64,000 bases of DNA, from contig NC_089175.1 of the NCBI RefSeq assembly GCF_947507565.1, positions 3,585,733 through 3,649,732 of the forward strand, in the 5' to 3' direction. Numbering within the stretch: the first letter of the stretch is position 1; the number at the start of each line of letters is the position of its first letter. Positions 1 through 10,399 of the stretch are shown in pieces. The position numbers and the translations under genes were made by a program. The notes beneath the pieces were generated by a model. It was not told the origin of the DNA. It searched no databases and saw nothing but the letters and a program-made list of their open reading frames with translations. Source of the DNA: Oscarella lobularis. Its lineage: Eukaryota; Porifera; Homoscleromorpha; Homosclerophorida; Oscarellidae.

Positions 1-700
1 TGCACCAAATCTCCGTCTTTTGTCAAATTCACGTTCACTACACCATCTCCTTGAGTAACATTAATTCTGATCACAAACGGTTTGCTTATATTCACAATGA
101 CGTTCTCGTCAGATGGTGAAAGTACAAATAATTCTGGAACATCTTTGCAATTGAAAGCGTCATGTACAGTACAGGTATATTAAAATTATAGCAACACGAC
201 TCACCTCTCAAAGTCAGAGTCACTTGACCACTGAAAACACGAGGTGTAGAAGCAGGAGAAAAATCAACAAAACACCGGTATACTTTGCCGTCGAGAGACG
301 CGATCACGCTTCTGATTATCAAATCTGTACGATATGCTAGTGATACATTGCCTGCGACAGAATAAGGAGGAACAGCGCTTGAAGCAATTGTGAGCGTGGC
401 GATCGTCGTCTCGGGAGATAGCGTTTGCCAGGTGAAGGCAGCAGCAGTGTCGTTTCCCCTGTATTGATAGGAAAGCGTTGCCATGCCTCTTTCGCCAACA
501 AATAACTTCTGGGAAGCTTCATTGGTGACTTCATGTCGCATTGGCTTGGCTGTTTTCGCAGACCGTAAAGACGGTACGGTTAGCGTCAAAAAGTTATAAA
601 ACATAAACGTACCAATTCCTTCTGAATTGCAGAAACACGTTTCTGCCAAAAGAATCGCTAGAAGGAAGCGAAAATTAATAAGTGCTGTGAAGCATTGGCG
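1..700 (-). CDS. Ig-like receptor family I, copy A (partial, runs off window)
   Basis: Minus-strand member of the family described under copy F. Exon 2 (549 to 205) is intact: it encodes the first Ig-like domain, with the F-strand pattern DGKVYRCF, and ends at a GTGAGT donor. Exon 3 starts near 143 and leaves the window at base 1. Upstream (about 690 to 610) lies a hydrophobic leader ending LLAILLAETCFC and a GTACGT donor, which fits a signal-peptide exon. No ATG is in frame with it; the nearest ATG is in another frame. The 5' end is therefore probably damaged, or starts in an exon I cannot see. Confidence 0.55.
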
Positions 701-1606
701 AAAGCAAGTGAGTGAGTGTGAGTGAGTGAGATATTTATTTATACAGGGATTGTCTTCAGCTCAAGGCTAATCCTCCAGACACCCTGCTAAGTAAGGAGAT
801 AAATATACAGACAGGGTAGAGACGGACAGGGTAGGGAAAGACACATTAATAAAAGTTAAAGACAGACTTAAGTGAGCATTTGAAGAAAGGAAGAAGGTCA
901 CGACTAAGACACCCGGATACAAGGTGTGGTCATGATCCAGATCGTCATCGTTACTCACTGTGTGTTGGCCTTTGTGCTTTGCCGAGGAAAACGTAGGTAA
1001 AAATGAAAAGATGTAGTATCTTTCCAATGTAGAGTAGAATTTGTCTATAAAGCCAAGCCAATGCGACATGAAGTCACCAATGAAGCTTCCCAGAAGTTAT
1101 TTGTTGGCGAAAGAGGCATGGCAACGCTTTCCTATCAATACAGGGGAAACAACACTGTTGCTGCCTTCACCTGGCAAACGCTATCTCCCGAGACGACGAT
1201 CGCCACGCTCACAACAGTTGCTTCAAGCGCCGTTCCTCCTTATTCTGTCGCAGGCATTGTATCACAAGCATATCGTACAGATTTGATAATCAGAAGCGTG
1301 ATCGCGTCTCTCGACGGCAAAGTATACCGGTGTTTTGTTGATTTTTCTCCTGCTTCTACACCTCGTGTTTTCAGTGGTCAAGTGACTCTGACTTTGAGAG
1401 GTGAGTCGTGTTGCTATAATTTTAATATACCTGTACTGTACATAACGCTTTCGATTGCAAAGATGTTCCAGAATTATTTGTACTTTCACCATCTGACGAG
1501 AACGTCATTGTGAATATAAGCAAACCGTTTGTGATCAGAATCAATGTTACCCAAGGAGATGATGTAGTGAACGTGAATTTGACAAAAGACGGAGATTTGG
1601 TGCAGC
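1..1606. repeat. Large inverted repeat (copies A and B head to head)
   Basis: Bases 1-553 and about 1050-1606 are near-identical reverse complements. They cover Ig exon 2, the following intron and the start of exon 3. The left arm continues past the window edge. The spacer (about 554-1049) contains the putative leader exon of copy A, a short GAGT-type simple repeat near 705-730, and about 300 bases with no feature I recognise. The right arm begins exactly at the exon 2 acceptor, so copy B lost its first exon at this breakpoint. Confidence 0.85.
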
Positions 1607-2632
1607 TCAATGGCATGGGAAAACTCTATGAGCACAATATACCTCAAGTGAAGGCTTCAACAAATGGTACATACATCGCTATTGGTGACAATGATGTTGG
1701 CTACCATCAAGTCAGTTTCAAATTATTGGCATTTTGTAAGCATCACGCAATGCAGATATAGACATGTATTAATGCAAGTTTGTACAGATCTTGACAATGC
1801 CGAGTGCAGCGTTGTGGCCAATTCTATGGTTCACGGAACTGTTATCTGCACCATCAAGTCTTTCCCACCGGTGGAGAAAGCCACGTACTCTTGTGAAAAT
1901 CAACGCGTCGACTTGACGTGGAAGGAAATTGGAAGTGCAGACATGTTAGGAGTGTCTAAATATCAAGCAAACGCGTCTATTAGCAGCACTGACGTGCCAA
2001 TATTCAATGGAACATGCAGACTAACCACTGCTAATGTGTATGGACAGTTCAATGAAACTCTAAACGAAGGTCTATGTCCTATACTGTCTCTTTATTACGC
2101 GCTAAGAACGATATATTTATATATATATATATTTTAGTCCTACTTTCAACACCTACTCCTCCGCCACGTCCTACCACTGATGGCTTTAGAAGTCAGTTGC
2201 AGAGTGCCATATTAAATGCCTTTGTTATCAATTACGTGTTCAGCAATGACAGGTCTTTCTAGTGATACAGTGGGAATTCAGTCAACGTTCCTTCCGACTC
2301 AAAGTACGCTTAATCTGCATTGGCAAAGAAATTCTCATGTTTGACTCAGGTGCAGAAACTTGCAGTCGCACTGGACTTTTTGCAGCAGTCGGAGTTATGG
2401 CTGTTCTACTCGTACTTGTTGGAGGTTTTTCTATTTACCTGCTACTCATGCTCTTGAGTTAGCTAGTGAATATAGGACACGGAAGCACGAAGAGCGAGTT
2501 CAGAGAGAAACCAAAAATGTTGAAATGCAAAGCAGCTCATTGTATGCATCGGCAAAGGATGTTCGCCATCAAATTCACGCAAAGACTGAAGCACCACCAG
2601 AGTATGCCTCAATTTCCGAGGCTAAGAGCTGA
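1053..2632 (+). CDS. Ig-like receptor family I, copy B (5'-truncated)
   Basis: Exons 1053-1400, 1463-1735, 1788-2069, 2138-2191 and a TM exon from 2350 join in frame. They give three Ig-like domains (DGKVYRCF; NGTYIAIGDNDVG; GTVICTIKSF...NGTCRLTTANVYG), a Pro/Thr stalk (STPTPPPRPTTDG) and a TM helix rich in V, L and G. A tail matching copy F (SSLYASAKD, PPEYASISEA) follows up to the stop at 2632. The donor after the TM helix, GAG|GTT in copy F, reads GAGTT here. Read-through reaches a stop two codons later, so this copy may encode only a short tail. No signal-peptide exon is visible: the left end is the inverted-repeat breakpoint. Confidence 0.65.
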
Positions 2633-2639
2633 CGTGTCA

Positions 2640-3500
2640 CAGGTACTTCTATCTGTTGGTTTAATAGTGTTGTTGTTCTTGACGTATTTGGCGGCAGGCG
2701 GGACACAGTACTAAGGCTGCCGAAATGAATCCTTTTTTGTTTGTCTGTAATTTTCATGGGTGGTAAAGTTTTGTAAAACGAAGTTGCTTTCTTGACGCCG
2801 TTAGCGAACGCTGGCTTGAAGAATTGCATAATGACAGGGAATCGTGCAATTAATTAAAAGCCCAGAACGCTAGTAAATATCCTTGGTTGCGTGATGGCTG
2901 TTGAAACACTCTGAAAGCAGAAGAGAATTCGATATCATCAGGAGTGCCTCTGAAATCTGCGCTCCGCAACTACAGTGTAGTCTTGCTGTACATTTCCTTA
3001 TATATAGGGTATTACACTGTTTTTCTTGTCTGTCTTTGTACGTGCCACAAGTGTCGACATTGCGCTGTGTAACCGTACTATGACCATACAGCTGAAATGG
3101 TGTAGCTCTGTCAATAAAATAAACTGTAGAAAACAGGGGACTCCTTGGGAACCAATCTCAACCCCCCACCTGAACTAACAACTCTAATCTGGTTGAAAAG
3201 AGCTGGCATAGGTACATACTATAGCATCTATAGAACGTAAATTCTAATTTATTGTTTGCTGTTTATTGTTTGCTAAACAGCAAACAGAATGTAGAAAAGC
3301 AGAGAACGAAATCGGAATTTGCCAGCCCAGTTAATTAAGTGAAGCCGCGCCCGTTGACATCCGCGGCCAGCCTTCTGCTACAGGTTTCATTGCTTCAGTG
3401 CAGCCAGTTGCGTCGCCCATCTGAACTAACATCAATGCCAAAATTCGTCAAGGAGTCCTTTTACCGAAGAACACATAAAGCGTGCAGAAAGCCAAGTTCC
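2640..3500. other. Intergenic, no gene seen
   Basis: Only short, unconvincing reading frames are present. A duplicated TTGTTTGCTGTTTATTG-type stretch lies near 3250-3290. An AATAAA at about 3115 could serve copy B as a polyadenylation signal. Confidence 0.5.
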
Positions 3501-4720
3501 TCGGGACAAAAGGCATATGGCTGCTGCAGACGGTCCTGGACAAGGGGTATAGTCAAAATCATTATGTAAAAATTAATTAAATAGCTTTTCCAAATTCTAG
3601 TCCGTAACAGACCGAGTATCAACGTACACTCGCACACTGAGAAGAGGCGGCGGCGTTATTCCGTTTTGGCTTATAGTTTCACCGATATACTCCCGATATA
3701 CTCCAGGCCTGGGCGACAGCGATAAACGGTTTTCAGACGACGACGTTTGCACAGCTATACGAAAAGCCATTAGACGCGATGCTGCTGTCTTGATTCTTTA
3801 CTTCATTAGGTCTGGTGAATCACAGAACCAGAGACACATTACGGCTATTGAAAAGCTTGAAAAGGCAACAGGAAGACATACATAACTGCCGTAGTGATAA
3901 CGAATGCAATGAAGATGCCAGAATTTGGCGAATGTTCAGAAAAGCCCGTCGACGAAACATTTAGAGACTTATTTAGCGGACTCGTTTCCACGTGGACTTC
4001 GAAAAGGACTTCTGGGCGAATACGTAGAACACTTACAACAGTCGCAGGAAAGAAAAGTTTCCTCTTTCTGTTAGCCTTTTCGGCAGAAAGCCTAACGGCA
4101 ATCCATGAGATCGAGATACAAAAAGGCTTGTTCTTCGATTGCACTTTCGACGAAAAAGTCGGCGCGGATTCAAACTGTGGTTTCCGAAATTTCTAAAGAG
4201 GCCATATCTTCCTGTTCTCAAGCTCGAGAACGACATTGAATACGCCGACGAACGCGGAAAGAACGGCCCACATAAATGCCCCGCGGCGTTTGTCTCTAAT
4301 TTGAATTCGTTTTATAAAAGGTTTGGAATTCTTCAGTTTCATACAAAACTCGGTCGAGTTCTTGGGCAGAAATCGCCGCACTATTGCTGCGTTTTTCTCT
4401 GATGACGTTAGACGCCGTTCGTGCAGCGGCAAAGGAGCTTGAAGTTGCTGTACGTTCTTATACCAAATGAGTTCTAATTAGTCTTACGTATTTTCCTCGT
4501 CAATACAGGTCACTAAAGTTTGCTGTCAATCTGAGGGAAAAAGCACAGCATCTTCGTCGAAAATCTTCGTCGAAAATCTTGACAATGAGGGTATAACAAT
4601 TGCGTGTTCAAAACTTTTGGCTACTGTACGTCTTCACTTACTCTTTGAAATAGGCGCCAGAAGACACGTCATCCAGTGCAACGAGAGAAGCAAGAGAAGA
4701 GTCGAGCGGAGGTGCGTGTA
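3501..4720 (+). pseudogene. Decayed AIG1/GIMAP-like GTPase
   Basis: Clear remnants of the GTPase described under 27801-30420. The end of the P-loop exon is at about 3510-3546 (GQG then a GT). The next exon starts at 3601 with the conserved SVTD...TYTRTL, then TPGLGDSDKRFSDDDVC and AAVLILYFIRSGESQNQRH. It stops at about 3885 (CATACATAA) after a frameshift, and continues in another frame with VITNAMKMPEFGECSEKPV. Part of the C-terminal exon (FGILQFHTKLG) is at 4320-4360, and the small DTSSSATREAREESS exon is at about 4655-4715. The P-loop and death-fold exons are missing. Several frame breaks make it non-functional. Confidence 0.8.
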
Positions 4721-5199
4721 GCCGACTCGCCCCGGGGATGCTAATGCGCACTCGCTGACATCAGTGAACTGCCGATCTAAGTTGTTGATTTCTATAGGAC
4801 TCTTGAAGGAAATTTGGAAAGTTATTCTACGCCTTTGTGTAATTAATTGGTCGAAGCCTAACCGCACTATAACTATAACGATGAAATAACTGACGTTTTC
4901 TAGGACTGGGCCAGTAGAAAACTGCTTTTCGCCCTCTAAGCCAAAATCTTGCAATAGAAGGACTCAGAAACATACGGTTGTTTAATTAACCGTACAAATA
5001 CTTGGAATGATCAATTGCGTACAGGCATTTTGTTTAGAAGGCAGTTTAACAGTGTATGTAAATTATATTTCTAACATTATGCATTCTAATGAGATTTGTC
5101 GTGTTCACTCCGTCTAAGTTTCACGTAAAGTAATGTCTAAGCGCGAACTGAGAGCAGATCAGTTTGAACAGATGAACAATATTTTCGTTGCAAGCATCT
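4721..5199. other. Intergenic, no gene seen
   Basis: AT-rich sequence between the GTPase remnant and the 3' end of receptor copy C. I see no coding or repeat signal. Confidence 0.4.
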
Positions 5200-6703
5200 T
5201 CAGCGTGATGCATTGATAGGACGGAGAAGAAGGAGTGAAATAACAATCAAAGCTATGCCACCACTAGCACAGCAAGCTATCAGGCCAATCTGACTGGCAC
5301 CTAAAAATTCCCTTAAACAGTATACTATCCTACGGTAATTACAAAATAGGTACTGTACCGGCAGAAGGCGGCGTTGTACTACTACTAACAGGTTCACTTG
5401 AATGAGTACATGATGTACCTGAATTAAATGTTCAAAAAAGAACGTTCATAACCGCTTACTTCTAGCCGGTCCTTCAGTGGTTGGAAATGGTGAAGGAGTG
5501 GATGTTGGCAGTAGAACTAAAATACACATCGTTCTTAGTGCGTAATAAAGAGACAGTACAGAACATCAACCTTCATTCAGAGTTTCATTGAACTGTGCAC
5601 ACTCATTAGTGGTGATTAGCCTGCATGTTCCATTGAATATTGGCATATCCATGCTGTTAATAGACGCGTTTGTTTGATATTCGTGTATTCCTAAAAAGTC
5701 TGCGCTTCCAGTTTCATTCCACGTCAAGTCAACGCTTTCATTTCCACAAGAGTATGTGGCTTTATACACCGGTGGGAAAGCCTTGATGGTGCAGGCAACT
5801 ATTGCATTAGCCGTAGAATTGGCCACAACGCTGCACTCTGCATTGCCAAGATCTGTACAAACTTACATTACCACGTGTCTATATCTGTATGCATGAGGAT
5901 GCTTACAAAATGCCAATAACTTGAAACTGACTTGATGGCAGCCAACATCATTGTCACCTATGGCTATGTAGGTGCCATTACTTGATGCTTTCACTTCGGG
6001 TATGACGTGTACAAATGTTCTTTCTGTTTTTCGGAGGTCGAGGGACTCCCCGTTTCTTGTCAAATTCACCTCAGCCTCTCCCCGAGTGACATTGATTCTG
6101 ACTACAAAATTGGAATTGCCTAAAGCTATTGCGGTGCTAGAAGACGACGGAGACACGGAAATCATTGGAATATCTGAAAAACATTCATTACTTCATCCCA
6201 TTATTTATAGCAAGAGTGGATTAGTGAACCTTTGATTAGCATCGTTGCATTCTTACTCAAGTGATTGTTTGCAACAACCGAAGCAAATCTTGCCGCACAC
6301 TGATATACCGTACCGTTCATTGAAGCTTTCACGGAGCCAATCATTAACTTCGTATCGCCTCGCGAAAGATTGCCCGAAACCGAATATCCCGAAAGCGGCG
6401 GAGTCATTGGGGATTCAGGGAAGATGGCTGCAATGGCAATCGGAGGAGGCGAAAGAATCACCCAGTCAAAGCGGGTTATGTCATTGCGGCGTCCCGTGTA
6501 TTGATAAAATAAAGTAGCCACTCCTCCTTCACCGACGGAAAATGCTTGAAACGCTTCTTCCGTAACTTCGTAATGTATTCGCTTTGCTGCGAGGCGGAGA
6601 CTGAATAGTGAGAGTTCGACAAACAAAAAGTACCTGCAGCTTGACAAAAAGACGACTCTATCAGAAGAAAAAAGCAAAAGAACCCTAGAACGAGCCACGT
6701 CAT
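5200..6703 (-). CDS. Ig-like receptor family I, copy C (complete, short tail)
   Basis: All junctions keep frame: 6703-6634 signal peptide (MTWLVLGFFCFFLLIESSFC), 6586-6230 Ig domain 1, 6173-5907 Ig domain 2, 5852-5571 Ig domain 3, 5516-5460 stalk (PTSTPSPFPTTEGP), 5300-5200 TM. This gives about 378 residues. Domain 1 keeps the C-strand Trp (RFDWVIL) and F-strand NGTVYQC but has Tyr where the B-strand Cys should be. Domain 2 has NGTYIAIGDNDVG, with Ala in the F-strand Cys position. Domain 3 has paired Cys. The protein ends ...LLLLRPINASR right after the helix, so it lacks the tyrosine motifs of copy F. It starts head to head with copy D. Cell-surface recognition is inferred from the domains only. 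Confidence 0.8.
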
Positions 6704-6857
6704 TTTCCACGGAAATTTCCCCGTATACAAAAACTAGCAACCCTTCAAAGCCGCCTCTTTTTTGTCTCAGTTTGGGCTTTGCTTTCGTCAGCCAAAAGGA
6801 AAAGTTTTCAAGGCCAAAGAATTTTCTGTCGGTGAAGGAGGAGGAGTGAAATTCAGA
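6704..6857. promoter_or_regulatory. Probable bidirectional promoter between copies C and D
   Basis: The 154 bases between divergent start codons must hold promoter signals for both directions. The sequence is shared with the E/F spacer (10173-10399), including the CCGTATACAAA and GCCAAAAGG stretches. A GGAAATTTCCCC palindrome-like motif at 6711-6722 corresponds to GGGAAAATTCCC in the other spacer. It is only loosely like an NF-kB site. No clear TATA box is seen. Confidence 0.4.
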
Positions 6858-8281
6858 ATGATGTGGCTTGTTCTAGCGTTCTCTTGCCTTTCCTTCCAAT
6901 AAAGCCGTCTTTTTGTCAAGCTACAGGGGAATTTTTGTCTTTTGAACCTAATTTTGTTCAATCTTCGTCTCGCAGCAAAGCATATAATTTACGAAATTAC
7001 AAAGGAAAATTTTCAAGCCTTTTCTATCGGTGAAGGAGAAGTACGTGGCTGCTCTTTTTTATCAATACACGGGACGTCGCAATTAATGACTTTGACTGGG
7101 TGATTCTTTCGCCTTTGCCGATGGACAGTGCAGCCGTCTTCCCCTAGCTGAACCCCCCATGCATGCATGCATGCATGCAATGAGGCCGCCGCTTTCGGAA
7201 TATTCGGTTTCGGGCAATCTTTCGCGAGGCAATTATTGATTAGCCCCGTGAATGCTTCAATAAACGGTACGGTATATCAGTGTGCGGTAAGATTCGCCTC
7301 GTTGCAAACAATCACTTGAGTAAGAATGCAACGATGCTGATCAAAGGTTCACTAATCCACTCTTGCTATAAATAATGGGATGAAGTAATGAATGTTTTTC
7401 AGATATTCCAATGATTTCCGCGTGTCTCCATAGTCTTCTATAGCACCGCAGTTGCTGCAGGCCATTTCAATTTTGTAATAATAATCACTGTCATTCGGGG
7501 ACAGGCTGAGGTGAATTTGACGAGAAACGGGGAGTTGCTCAACCTCCAAAAAAAACAGAAAAAACATTTGTACTTGTCATATCTCAAGTGAAGGCTTAAT
7601 TCAACAAATGGTACATATACGTCGCTATTGGTGCAATGATGTTGGCTACCATCAAGTCAGTTTATTGGCATTTTGTAAGCATCACGCAATGCTGATATGG
7701 ACATGTGTTAATGCAGGTTTGTATAGATCTCGACAATGCGACGTGCGGCGTTGTGACCGATTCTATGGTTAATGCAATAGTTACCTGTCCTGCACCATCA
7801 AGGCTTTCCCACCGGTGTATAAAGGCACATATTCTAGTAGAAATCAAAGCGTTGACTTGAGCTACGTAGAATGAAACGGGAAGCGCAGACGGCCTAGGAA
7901 TTTATGAGTATCGGGCAAACGCGTCTATTACAGCAAGGGTGTGTCATTATTTGGTGGAACGTTGCGCAGACTAACCATATATTTTACCTTGCTTGAGTTA
8001 GTGCACTGGGCTCATTGCAGCAGTGGGAGTTCTAGTTGTAGCGCTCGTGGTTGTTGGATGTCTTGCTATTTACCTGTTGCTTGTTTTCTTTCGGTATAAC
8101 TCTTCGAGTAAACAATCCGCATACGGCATATGAAACGTTAATTTAGAAGAACAGGCCCCAACCAAAAGCAGTGTTGAAATGCATAGCAGTTCATTGTATG
8201 CGTCAGCGAAGGACAGGCGTCATCAAATGCACGCGAAAACGGAAGCACCGGAATATGCCTCCGCGAGGCTAAGATTTGACA
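6858..8281 (+). pseudogene. Ig-like receptor family I, copy D (decayed)
   Basis: Starts MMWLVLAFSCLSFQ and then hits TAA inside the signal peptide. The Ig domain 1 region (6990-7345) has several indels and a pure ATGC repeat at about 7158-7181. Domains 2 and 3 (7390-7980) are broken by frameshifts. The TM exon is clean (about 8005-8093, GLIAAVGVLVVALVVVG) and is followed by a plausible 40 bp intron. The tail keeps SSLYASAKD and EAPEYAS, but a deletion removes the ISEA part. The overall layout matches copy F. Confidence 0.8.
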
Positions 8282-8950
8282 GATGTTCTTAGGTACGATT
8301 ACATGTGATCCTGCTTCGTCTTTTTCATGTTGTTTTCGACTTACTCGAGGTCAATCTTGCAATAAACGTAGTCAAGTTTTGTAAAGCGAATTTTTAGCAA
8401 CGGCTGGCCTAAACAATCAAACAATGACATATACAGGTGATCGTGCATGCACTCTTGTTCAAATGCTTGAAACACTAAATCCAAAGAGGGAAAGATGTTG
8501 AAACACATCTTTATCAAGCTGCTCTGAAAGGTTTAGTCCTGCTGTGCGTCGACTGTTGCCTTTCACCTGCAACTTGACAAACGCTTGACTAGACTTGCTG
8601 TCACACTTAGGCGCAACTGACGCTTAAGATTACGGCCAATAGGAAGATCGTGGTAACTACATCCTGCATGAATAAAACACGTTATACAAGAGAGATTTTG
8701 CTACCACAAAAGCGCGAGTGCAGTACTCTATATATAAGAACACACGGTACATTTGTAGAAGGTTGTACATCACGCCGCTACGAATTTGTAGAGTTTTCAC
8801 CGTAACACTGAGATGTTTATTCAGCTAAGAGCAAAACAGAAGGAGTAGAACCTTTATCCGGATGGTATTTGAGAGGTTGTACTACCTGTTTGCGGTTCAC
8901 TTGACATATCTGAATTAAAAATTAAGAAACCGTGTACATTTACATGCCTG
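8282..8950. other. Intergenic, no gene seen
   Basis: Separates the 3' ends of the convergent copies D and E. It contains AATAAA at about 8360 and a TATATATAAG stretch near 8730. Nothing codes convincingly. Confidence 0.4.
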
Positions 8951-8959
8951 TAGTTGGAC

Positions 8960-10172
8960 ATTCAGAGGTAGGAGCTAGGTGGGGAAGGAGTGAGCGTAGA
9001 AGGTGAGACTAAAATGGCCTTTTTACTGTATGATAAAGTGACGGTAACGTTTTAACCTTCGCTTAGAGTTCTATTGAACGTTCCGTACTTGTTGCTAGTG
9101 GTTAGCCTACATGAGGTTTGATTAAAGATTGACACATTCTTTTTAGTGATGAGCGCTATCGCTTGATATTTACTTCCATTTCAAGTTAATGCTTTGATTT
9201 CCACAAGAGTACGTGCTTTTATTCACTGGTGGAAAAGCTTTGATGCATGGTGCAGGTAACAGTTCCACGAACCATAGAAATACTAGCCACAACGCCGCAC
9301 GTCGCATTGTCAAGATCTGTACAAACTTATACATTAACACATTTCCATATCTGCATTGCATGATGCTTACAAAATGCCAACAATTTGAAACTGACTTGAT
9401 GGTGGCCAACATCATTGTCACCAATACCGACGTATGTACCATCAGTTGAAGCCTCCACTTGAGATATGACGTGAACAAATCTTTATTCTGTTTTTTGTAG
9501 GTTGAGCAACTCCCCGTTTCTTGTCAAATTCACATCAGTCTCTCCCCGAGTGACATTGATTCTGATTACAAAATTGGAATTGCCTATAGCTACTGCATGT
9601 GGTGCTAGAAGACAACGGAGACACGGAAATCATTGGAATATCTGAAAAAAACATTCATTACTTCATCTCATTATTTATAGCAAGAGTGGATTAATAAACA
9701 TTTGATTAGCATCGTTGCATTCTTACTCATGTGATTGCTCGCAAGAATCGAGGCAAATCTTATCCCACACTGATATACCGTACCGTTCATTGAAGCTTTC
9801 ACGGAACTAATAAATAACTTCGTATCGCCTAGCGAAAGATTTCCCAGCGCCGAATATCTCGAAAACGGCGGCGTCATTGTGGATTCAGGGAAGGTGGCAG
9901 CAATGCCATTACCAATCGGCGGAGGCGAAAGAATCACCCAGTCAAAGCGGTCTAAGTCATTGCGAAGTCCCGTGTATTGATAAAAAAGAGTAACCGCTCC
10001 TCCTTCACTGACAGAAAATACTTGAAAATCTCTTTCCGTAACTTCGTAAAGTATACGCTTTGCTGCGAGGCGAAGACTGAACAATAAAAGAGTTCAACAG
10101 TAAAAAATGTACCTGTAGCTTGCAAAAAAAAGACGGAAGAAAAAGGCAAGAGAGCGCTAGAGCAAGCCACAT
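8960..10172 (-). pseudogene. Ig-like receptor family I, copy E (decayed)
   Basis: The start ATG at 10172 leads into MWLALALSCLFLPSFF, where a small insertion near the end of the signal exon shifts the frame relative to copies C and F. Exon 2 (about 10040-9720) is intact, with RFDWVILSPPP and NGTVYQC. The domain 2 exon has an insertion near 9598 (GCATGTGG) and an in-frame stop near 9500 (TTTTTTGTAGG). Domain 3 (9330-9060) is frame-broken. A stalk-like stretch remains near 9000-8960. I could not find a TM or tail. Its arms mirror copy F, so this is the second inverted pair in the cluster. Confidence 0.75.
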
Positions 10173-10399
10173 CTTTACTCTTCAAGAGTAAGATTCCGGG
10201 GGCGATTCCGAGTGATCTTCCCAGGGAAAATTCCCGTATACAAATACTGACAAAGCCGCCTTTTTGTGTTCAGTTTGTGCTTTTTCGGGCTTTGCTTTTC
10301 ACAGCCAAAAGGTTTGGAGAGGATGTGTACTGAGTCAAATTAATTTACAGTAGAACCTATATAGCATTTTCTGTGGGCGAATTAATTAAGGAGGAGTGA
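10173..10399. promoter_or_regulatory. Probable bidirectional promoter between copies E and F
   Basis: Spacer homologous to 6704-6857 but longer; an inserted stretch of about 60 bases includes AATTAATTTACAG. GGGAAAATTCCC at 10224-10235 is a perfect 12-base palindrome. The shared spacer shows that the C/D and E/F units arose by duplication of a divergent pair. Confidence 0.4.

Noticed and set aside
767-1069. Minus-strand frame of 100 codons between the inverted arms
   Set aside because: Rich in Ser/Thr/Leu with no domain, and it overlaps the repeat breakpoint. A mobile-element insertion was considered, but no terminal repeats or target-site duplication could be seen.
4634-4954. Minus-strand frame of 106 codons
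   Set aside because: It runs antisense across the small C-terminal exon of the GTPase pseudogene and has no domain.
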